NCBI GenBank assembly: GCA_023427925.1
Contig: JAEYZS010000035.1
Span: 1-10,455, forward strand
Reading direction: 5' to 3'
Length of the DNA: 10,455 nt
From: Pseudomonadota bacterium
GTDB lineage: Bacteria; Bdellovibrionota; Bdellovibrionia; Bdellovibrionales; JAEYZS01
The translations under genes and the position numbers were made by a program. Every line of letters starts with the position of its first letter. The stretch's first letter is position 1. The notes below the pieces were generated by a model. It searched no databases and was not told the DNA's origin. It was given only the letters and a program-made list of their open reading frames with translations. Positions 6,056-10,455 of the stretch are shown piece by piece.

Positions 6056-6706
6056 ATGAAAACGACTTTTTTACTATATGCTGCATTATTACTTGGTTTT
6101 GAATCTCTCTATGCTCATCCAACTAGTTCTCAGGGGACTATAAGTCTTATGGGTGAAACTTCAGAGGATTTGTCTCATTATGACATATCTTATTCCGCGC
6201 GATATTGGCTGAGTTTCGGCGTAAGATATCATGAGCAGCGAAAGCCATTAGAGGTGTCTGAGGCTGCCCTAGGCACTTTAGGCGTTCTTTTATATCGATC
6301 TAATGGCGAGGGCCACCAGGGAAACATTTATGCCATGGCGGGTGCTGGTCACGGATGGATAAAAGATCAAAATAACACGACCATAGATGAAGACTTTGTT
6401 TATAGTCACGGGCTTCAGGCCGATTATGAAACTCGCAAAATTTACACTTTAGCTAAATACGAGAACCTAAAATCAAGAGACTCGGTATTGAGTGAGTACT
6501 ATCAGTTAAGAGTTGGATTTGCTCCCTATGTTGTGGGTTTTTATGACTTAAATACTTGGTTTATACTTCAAACCTCTCAAGATAAGGCCTTAAGCGAGAG
6601 CATAGAAATAACTCCAATTCTAAGATTCTTTTATAAAAACGTCCTCACCGAAGTTGGTGCCTCTGTTGATGGGAAATTTATGTTTAACTTTATGGTTCAT
6701 TATTAA
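6056..6706 (+). CDS. Predicted outer-membrane beta-barrel protein of a metal-transport operon
   Basis: This 216-residue protein has a typical signal peptide (MKTTFLLYAALLLGFESLYA, cleavage expected before H21). The mature 196 residues alternate polar and hydrophobic/aromatic positions, for example YDISYSARYWLSFGVRYHE, GNIYAMAGAGHGW and YQLRVGFAPYVVGFYD, and the chain ends FNFMVHY. This pattern is that of a small outer-membrane beta-barrel, probably about eight strands. GGAG (6048-6051) supports the ATG. It is the first gene of a three-gene plus-strand unit with MerP- and MerT-like genes (gaps of 20 and 33 bases) behind the predicted ECF promoter. I infer a role in moving or binding the metal handled by those proteins, or in sensing at the cell surface. 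The family is not one I can name, and no metal motif is obvious apart from scattered His and acidic residues. Confidence 0.75.
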   Translation: MKTTFLLYAALLLGFESLYAHPTSSQGTISLMGETSEDLSHYDISYSARYWLSFGVRYHEQRKPLEVSEAALGTLGVLLYRSNGEGHQGNIYAMAGAGHGWIKDQNNTTIDEDFVYSHGLQADYETRKIYTLAKYENLKSRDSVLSEYYQLRVGFAPYVVGFYDLNTWFILQTSQDKALSESIEITPILRFFYKNVLTEVGASVDGKFMFNFMVHY

Positions 6707-6726
6707 AAAATTAGAAGGAGATCTTT

Positions 6727-7002
6727 ATGAAAAAAATATTTTTAATCACATTGTTGTCGTTAATCCCTTATGTGAGTTTTGCAGGCGAAGCCAATGTCAA
6801 AGTCAACGGAATGGTTTGTTCGTTTTGTACAAACACACTTGAAAAGTCCTTTAAAGGAAAAGGCGAAGTCGATAAAGTTCATGTGGATTTAGATAAAAAG
6901 AACATTCATATCGTATTTAAAGATTCAAAATCATTATCTGATGACGAGATTAAGAAAATAGTAACGGATGCGGGTTATACTGTTGTGGAAGTTTCCAGAT
7001 AG
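6727..7002 (+). CDS. MerP-like periplasmic heavy-metal-associated (HMA) protein
   Basis: This 91-residue protein has a signal peptide at residues 1-19 (cleavage after SFA) and a single HMA domain of about 70 residues. The metal site is GMVCSFC (C31, C34), matching the GMxCxxC loop of MerP, CopZ and Atx1-type chaperones. The beta-alpha-beta-beta-alpha-beta pattern continues with VDKVHVDLDKKNIHIVF and DAGYTVVEV. MerP proteins bind Hg2+ in the periplasm and hand it to MerT; related domains carry Cu+. AAGGAG at 6715-6720, six bases before the ATG, gives a strong start. The gene lies 20 bases after the OMP gene and immediately before a MerT-like gene, so periplasmic capture followed by delivery to that membrane protein is the natural inference. 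The metal (Hg, Cu, Ag, Zn or Cd) cannot be fixed from the sequence. Confidence 0.9.
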   Translation: MKKIFLITLLSLIPYVSFAGEANVKVNGMVCSFCTNTLEKSFKGKGEVDKVHVDLDKKNIHIVFKDSKSLSDDEIKKIVTDAGYTVVEVSR

Positions 7003-7035
7003 CATTTGAAACTGTTGGATGAATGGAGGGATAAC

Positions 7036-7404
7036 ATGGCTCCTATATTGAATTTTCTTACGTTATTCACATCGGCATCAACCTTGATTTGCTGTGCCTT
7101 GCCCGCGCTCATTGTAACCTTAGGTTTTGGAGCATCACTTGCGGGTTTTGTAAGTGATTATCCACAATTCGTGTTTCTGTCGGAAAACAAATCTTACTTA
7201 TTTATTATCGGCGCGATCTTATTATCTCTAGGCGGATACTTACAATACCGAGCGAGGTTTGAGACTTGTCCGATAGACGAAGTGCTTGCTAAGGCTTGTA
7301 CAAGTTCAAGAAAGTTGTCACTACGAATTTATTTTTTTTCGCTTGGACTATTTTTGATCGGATTTCTATTTGCTTATATAGTGCCTTGGTTAATGTTCCG
7401 CTAA
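7036..7404 (+). CDS. MerT-like inner-membrane metal transport protein
   Basis: This 122-residue protein has three predicted TM helices (about 7-31, 53-71 and 97-118). TM1 carries the vicinal pair C19-C20 in TLICCALPALIV, and the loop between TM2 and TM3 carries C78 and C88. This matches MerT, which has about 116 residues, three TMs, a Cys pair in TM1 and two cysteines in the cytoplasmic loop. MerT takes Hg2+ from MerP and passes it inward. I chose ATG 7036 because GGAGGG (7025-7030) lies five bases before it and the protein then begins just ahead of TM1. An in-frame TTG at 7006 would add ten residues with no good ribosome-binding site. It is the last gene of the OMP-HMA-MerT unit. No mercuric reductase or MerR lies in the window, so the substrate may be another soft metal. 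Confidence 0.85.
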   Translation: MAPILNFLTLFTSASTLICCALPALIVTLGFGASLAGFVSDYPQFVFLSENKSYLFIIGAILLSLGGYLQYRARFETCPIDEVLAKACTSSRKLSLRIYFFSLGLFLIGFLFAYIVPWLMFR

Positions 7405-7457
7405 GTCACACAAGCTTAACTTGGACGGGGTTTACGCTCGTTTCTAATCTAGCGGCT

Positions 7458-9809
7458 TTATTGGAAAAGGCGGGCACACATGCTCAGCCTCTGAGTTCGG
7501 ATTTCATTTCTGATTTGTCGAGTATGAGGAGCGCCACTAGAAGATTGAACTGTCATAATACGTCTCATGCGATCGGTTTGTTCTCGAGAAGCTCTTTCTT
7601 CGGCAGTCGCGACAGCATCATGGGTCTTAATATTTTCGAAAATTCGATAAGAGAATCCAGCGATTTTTTTAGCACTCCATTCTCCAACGGATTTTATAAC
7701 TGCAAGAGCTAACTTGGGCACGACCTTAATAAAGTACCCCACGAATTGTGTCTCAGGAATATTAAAGATTTTTAAGGAATCCCACTTGCGTAGCTCTTCT
7801 GACACCATTTCGCGACCTCGAATCACCATCGCGTTTTTCTCGCCGTGGGTGCGTGCAAGATTTTCGATATAGTTTCTCTTATAGTTGATTTGTCGAACTT
7901 CACCAATAGGTGCCAACAGTAGATATAATAAGTGACCTACCGGAACAGGAAATCCAATAGTGAGCGACGAAGTTACATCAACGGCCACGGCAAATCCCAG
8001 TCCAAATCGCGAGAGTAGACCAACTGGTGTAGTCACCAGTTGAGGTAATTGGCTTTCGAAACTGGTGCGATCAATATCAGTATTAAATTGTTTAATGTTC
8101 ACCCACGGTAGGATAATCTTTAGATCTTTCCTAAAGCGTATGACTGCCTGATCCTCCCAAGAGCTGCGCTGATAAGGGCTCGTCGTAAATTGGGCACGTA
8201 ACCAACGGTAGAATCGAAGTGGATCTATTGAAGTTTCTGTGGCTTCAAACTCAACAAACTTCAAGTTGTGTTTCCACGGGATCTTCATTGTTATGTATGG
8301 AAGAGCGAGCTTCCCGTGCGCCTCTCCAGTTTTCTCCGTATACTTCCATAGCTCCTGATGAGAAGTTTTTGAAGGAGATTTGAGTGATTGATTAATAAGA
8401 ATATCGGCATGGGTTTTAAACGCGTTCCAATCCATGTTTCTATTCTTATCAAAAAGGAACAGGGACTCTTCGGAAATAATATTGTAGTGATAGGATTGTC
8501 CAAGACCGGTCGTCCAATTTTTTATGAATCGAGTAACAGGGTTTCCCTTATAAACGAAGTTTTTCCAGGTCTTTGAAAATACGCCAAAGGTGAGGGACCA
8601 AAGAAATGAGATGGCTCCCACATTGAAGGCCGATAGACCTAAAGGTAGATTATCTCCCATAATCAAACCTGTAATGAAAGACAATCCTCCAAGACCCACT
8701 CCAAATGAGAGTCCCATTAGGTAATCACCGGTGAGGAGCACTTTTAATTTACCCACACCTTTAGATTCCTTCCAAATATCTTCCCTATAAGATGGCTTGG
8801 CGATAATATCATTAAAATAGTTTTTCCAGTGAGCGAATGTAAATATAGAGTTCGGTTTATGTATTGTCTTGGTCTGATTGTTCGTATCAGAATTAAGGGC
8901 AACGATCATAAGTGAATCAATGGTTGTCTTGGCTTGATCGTTAAGACGGTCTCTCTTGTCCCGATCAGCGAGATCCACCCAAAGGTCATAACTTTGAGAA
9001 GCAAGACGTCTAAACCAGCTCTGCTTTTTAAGCTCAGAAAACTCGTTATTTAAGACTTGTTCAACTTTTGTTTCGGTGACTTCTGGAGCTTCAGCTTTTT
9101 GCTCTTCTGCAGGCTTGTTTACTAATTCGCTCAGGGGAGTGTATTCAATTTTTGCATTCCACTCATTCATTAACATTTTTGCAAAAAGAGTTCTTAATTG
9201 AGTGGTGATAATCTTTCTGTACTCAAGTTCCTCTCTAATTTGACTCGGAGTAAGGCCTTCAAATACTTTTTCCTTTGAAGGGTTTTTTGATTTAAGAAGT
9301 CGCTCGGATTCTTCGATGAATTCTAAGTCAATTTGCTTGCTATCGAAAAATAGAATGACTGTTTTAAGACCGTTGTGTCGAACTTTCGTGATTATTAATG
9401 GTCCGCGATTAGTATGGATTACGATGGGTTCGGCCTTACCGATTCGTGTTTCTTCAAAGCCGCCGCTATCGGTGTGTTGTCGTTTTGCAATTTTACGTAA
9501 AAGACCTTCTTCGCCTAGTTTTTGTTCTTCAATTTGAATATTATAATAGAGGTTTTTTAGTAGGAAGAGGATTTCTAGGGTGTATTGAGTTGGTTGTTGT
9601 AGGAATCGTTTGGCTTCGGCTATTTCTTCTGAGGTGAGTTGGTCAGGGTAGAGAGTGTATCTGTCAGGATCAATATTGGAGAATTTGGCGGGATCGAGAG
9701 CCACTCGAGAGGCCCCTGAAGCGTCTTGGGCAACAGCCCGCGACAAATCTGCCGTTAGAAAACAGATAACTAAAAACAAGCTTACAACTTTTTTCAGAGC
9801 ATGACCCAC
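7458..9809 (-). CDS. Large exported/membrane protein of unknown family (783 aa)
   Basis: I do not recognise this protein. It starts at GTG 9809, with GAGGT (9822-9818) eight bases upstream; the nearest ATG is out of frame. Residues 1-28 look like a signal peptide (basic start, hydrophobic core, cleavage near AVAQ-D). Residues 60-260 are helical and rich in Glu and Lys, with a Lys/Glu/Pro linker around 228-250. Hydrophobic segments lie at about 358-384 and 391-412 (YLMGLSFGVGLGGLSFITGL; AISFLWSLTFGVF) and at about 597-635, a Gly/Val-rich hairpin ending HLLYLLLAPIGEV. A weaker one is at 688-707. The last 50 residues are Arg-rich and polar. It seems to be an envelope protein with large soluble parts in or facing the periplasm. 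It is convergent with the MerT-like gene and alone on its strand, so context gives no function. Confidence 0.8.
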   Translation of the reverse strand: MGHALKKVVSLFLVICFLTADLSRAVAQDASGASRVALDPAKFSNIDPDRYTLYPDQLTSEEIAEAKRFLQQPTQYTLEILFLLKNLYYNIQIEEQKLGEEGLLRKIAKRQHTDSGGFEETRIGKAEPIVIHTNRGPLIITKVRHNGLKTVILFFDSKQIDLEFIEESERLLKSKNPSKEKVFEGLTPSQIREELEYRKIITTQLRTLFAKMLMNEWNAKIEYTPLSELVNKPAEEQKAEAPEVTETKVEQVLNNEFSELKKQSWFRRLASQSYDLWVDLADRDKRDRLNDQAKTTIDSLMIVALNSDTNNQTKTIHKPNSIFTFAHWKNYFNDIIAKPSYREDIWKESKGVGKLKVLLTGDYLMGLSFGVGLGGLSFITGLIMGDNLPLGLSAFNVGAISFLWSLTFGVFSKTWKNFVYKGNPVTRFIKNWTTGLGQSYHYNIISEESLFLFDKNRNMDWNAFKTHADILINQSLKSPSKTSHQELWKYTEKTGEAHGKLALPYITMKIPWKHNLKFVEFEATETSIDPLRFYRWLRAQFTTSPYQRSSWEDQAVIRFRKDLKIILPWVNIKQFNTDIDRTSFESQLPQLVTTPVGLLSRFGLGFAVAVDVTSSLTIGFPVPVGHLLYLLLAPIGEVRQINYKRNYIENLARTHGEKNAMVIRGREMVSEELRKWDSLKIFNIPETQFVGYFIKVVPKLALAVIKSVGEWSAKKIAGFSYRIFENIKTHDAVATAEERASREQTDRMRRIMTVQSSSGAPHTRQIRNEIRTQRLSMCARLFQ

Positions 9810-9860
9810 TTTAAACTACCTCAACTCTTTGTGCCCGAGAGTGCCTTCGTTATGTTAAGA

Positions 9861-9889
9861 ATAATACTTTATATGTGTGTAAAACTAAA
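9861..9889 (-). promoter_or_regulatory. Possible promoter of the 783-residue protein gene
   Basis: On the minus strand TTTAGT (9889-9884) and TATTAT (9866-9861) are separated by 17 bases, about 50 bases before the GTG start. The -35 match is poor, so this is only a candidate. Confidence 0.3.
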
Positions 9890-10098
9890 CCTTTAGGGCT
9901 TTTTATGAGTTTTTTACTTGAATTGCACAGGGATTAGACGGCGCTACCTTCAAGGATATGAATTTTATAGGATTCATTTGCTTTTCTGTGACAAAAATGG
10001 TCTATGTCGAAGGGTTGTGCCAAGGGTTTATTATGCTAATTAAGCCCATCAAATATCACCTTAGCCGTAAATTTTTCAAAACAGATAAGGCGTAAAAA
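9890..10098. other. Largely non-coding gap upstream of the 783-residue protein gene
   Basis: Between the candidate promoter at 9861-9889 and the terminator at 10099-10122, no long ORF is seen. The contents are a small hairpin ATGAAT/ATTCAT at 9958-9963 and 9972-9977 and one possible 20-codon ORF at 10033-10095. I see no recognised RNA family. Confidence 0.45.
10033..10095 (+). CDS. Possible 20-residue basic small protein
   Basis: ATG 10033 is preceded by AAGGG six bases upstream and runs 20 codons to a TAA. It encodes a lysine- and arginine-rich peptide (starts MLIKPIKYHL, ends KTDKA). A G+C-rich hairpin begins four bases after the stop. The ribosome-binding site and the position are suggestive, but no clear promoter is visible and an ORF this short can occur by chance. 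The hairpin is also fully explained as the terminator of the opposite-strand transglycosylase gene. Treat as a candidate only. Confidence 0.22.
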   Translation: MLIKPIKYHLSRKFFKTDKA

Positions 10099-10122
10099 AA
10101 GACCCCTCGTTAAAGGGGTCTT
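10094..10122 (-). terminator. Rho-independent terminator of the lytic transglycosylase gene
   Basis: AAGACCCCT (10099-10107) and AGGGGTCTT (10114-10122) form a 9-bp stem with a 6-base loop. On the minus strand it is followed by a run of seven T (10100-10094), about 34 bases past the transglycosylase stop. On the plus strand no T-run follows. Confidence 0.88.
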
Positions 10123-10155
10123 AAGGCTTAGACGTTTACAAAAATAGGGGGCGGC

Positions 10156-10455
10156 TTAGTTAATCGCTAGTTTACTTAATCCAATACATAATTGCGCTGT
10201 ACGGATGGATTGCTCGACTTCTGTGAGTTCCATTGACTTCTCGGCGATGTGTTCCAAGCGGGTGATGTATTTCACATAGTGCTTCATAACATGACTCACA
10301 TATTCTTTAGGATTGATATTCTGCTTTAACTTTTTTCTGAGTTTTGTGGGACCCATGTTATAAGCCGAGAGATAGTACCTACCATTTTGATCAAATTTGT
10401 TTCGAAGTTCGTTTAAGAAAATTGCACCGAGTCTAATATTTGTAACTGGGTTAGT
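10156..10455 (-). CDS. SLT-type lytic transglycosylase, C-terminal part (5' end beyond the right edge)
   Basis: The frame is open to the window edge and encodes the last 99 residues. The opening NIRLGAIFLNELRNKF and the block YYLSAYNMGPTKLRKKL match the end of the soluble lytic transglycosylase (SLT/GH23) domain, in which an (A/S)AYN(A/M)GP motif is conserved. The following EYVSHVMKHYVKY corresponds to the usual 'YV..V...Y' end of the fold. A roughly 50-residue helical tail follows (LEHIAEKSMELTEVEQSIRTAQ...). These enzymes cleave the MurNAc-GlcNAc bond of peptidoglycan in the periplasm, leaving 1,6-anhydro ends. The catalytic Glu and any signal peptide would lie in the missing N-terminal part. 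An internal ATG at 10356 is inside the domain and not a real start. A strong terminator follows the gene. Confidence 0.88.
   Translation of the reverse strand, partial: TNPVTNIRLGAIFLNELRNKFDQNGRYYLSAYNMGPTKLRKKLKQNINPKEYVSHVMKHYVKYITRLEHIAEKSMELTEVEQSIRTAQLCIGLSKLAIN

Noticed and set aside
6654..6842. Plus-strand frame bridging the OMP and HMA genes
   Set aside because: It overlaps two well-supported genes in another frame and has no domain signal.
7006..7035. Longer MerT-like protein starting at TTG 7006
   Set aside because: ATG 7036 has a strong GGAGGG five bases upstream; the extension is polar and lacks a ribosome-binding site.
7296..7712. Plus-strand 138-codon frame overlapping the end of the MerT-like gene and the 783-residue protein gene
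   Set aside because: It starts inside the MerT-like gene, runs antisense to the 783-residue protein gene and has a low-complexity Ser/Phe composition.
8291..9637. Several short frames on both strands within the 783-residue protein gene
   Set aside because: All are shadows of the long frame, which has a start with a ribosome-binding site and a signal peptide.
9987..9993. Another TGTGACA/TGTCACA occurrence upstream of the 783-residue protein gene
   Set aside because: At the 16-base position on the minus strand the sequence is CTAT, not CGTA, so it does not repeat the ECF promoter element.

Overview
This is an AT-rich window from a Gram-negative bacterium. Outer-membrane, periplasmic and murein-processing genes are present, and GGAG-type ribosome-binding sites recur throughout. 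The gene mix (phosphorelay proteins, many lineage-specific membrane proteins, murein enzymes, an ECF sigma/anti-sigma pair) is compatible with the Bdellovibrionota or a neighbouring lineage. No taxonomic marker gene is present, so that placement is a guess. I see no rRNA, tRNA, CRISPR array, transposase or integrase.

Layout. (1) 1-1610: signalling. The 3' part of a multidomain phosphorelay protein (end of a receiver, a complete receiver, an HPt domain) is followed by a stand-alone receiver protein and a strong hairpin terminator. (2) 1626-2750: a CorA-type divalent-cation transporter with its own likely -10 box, facing a two-TM protein of unknown function across a shared terminator. (3) 3426-3774: a gene-free stretch with several inverted repeats, including three mutually complementary AACCACC/GGTGGTT blocks. 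(4) 3756-4837: a hotdog-fold acyl-CoA thioesterase and a leaderless M23-type metallopeptidase, transcribed divergently from overlapping promoters. (5) 4875-7404: an apparent regulatory and metal-handling module. (6) 7458-9809: a 783-residue exported or membrane protein of unknown family. (7) 9810-10155: a mostly non-coding gap with one possible 20-codon ORF and a terminator. (8) 10156-10455: the C-terminal end of an SLT-type lytic transglycosylase, cut by the right edge.

The most interesting part is 4875-7404. An ECF sigma factor and a membrane protein (probable anti-sigma) overlap by 4 bp on the minus strand. Divergently on the plus strand lie a beta-barrel-like outer-membrane protein, a MerP-like periplasmic HMA protein with GMVCSFC, and a MerT-like three-TM protein with a CC pair in TM1 and two loop cysteines. 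The intergenic region carries the same bipartite element, TGTCACA-N16-CGTA, once in each direction and at the right distance from both start codons. This predicts that the sigma factor drives its own operon and the divergent metal operon from mirror-image promoters. The membrane partner has a Cys/His cluster that could sense the signal. The module looks like soft-metal uptake, capture or detoxification under ECF control rather than MerR control. No merR or merA is in the window.
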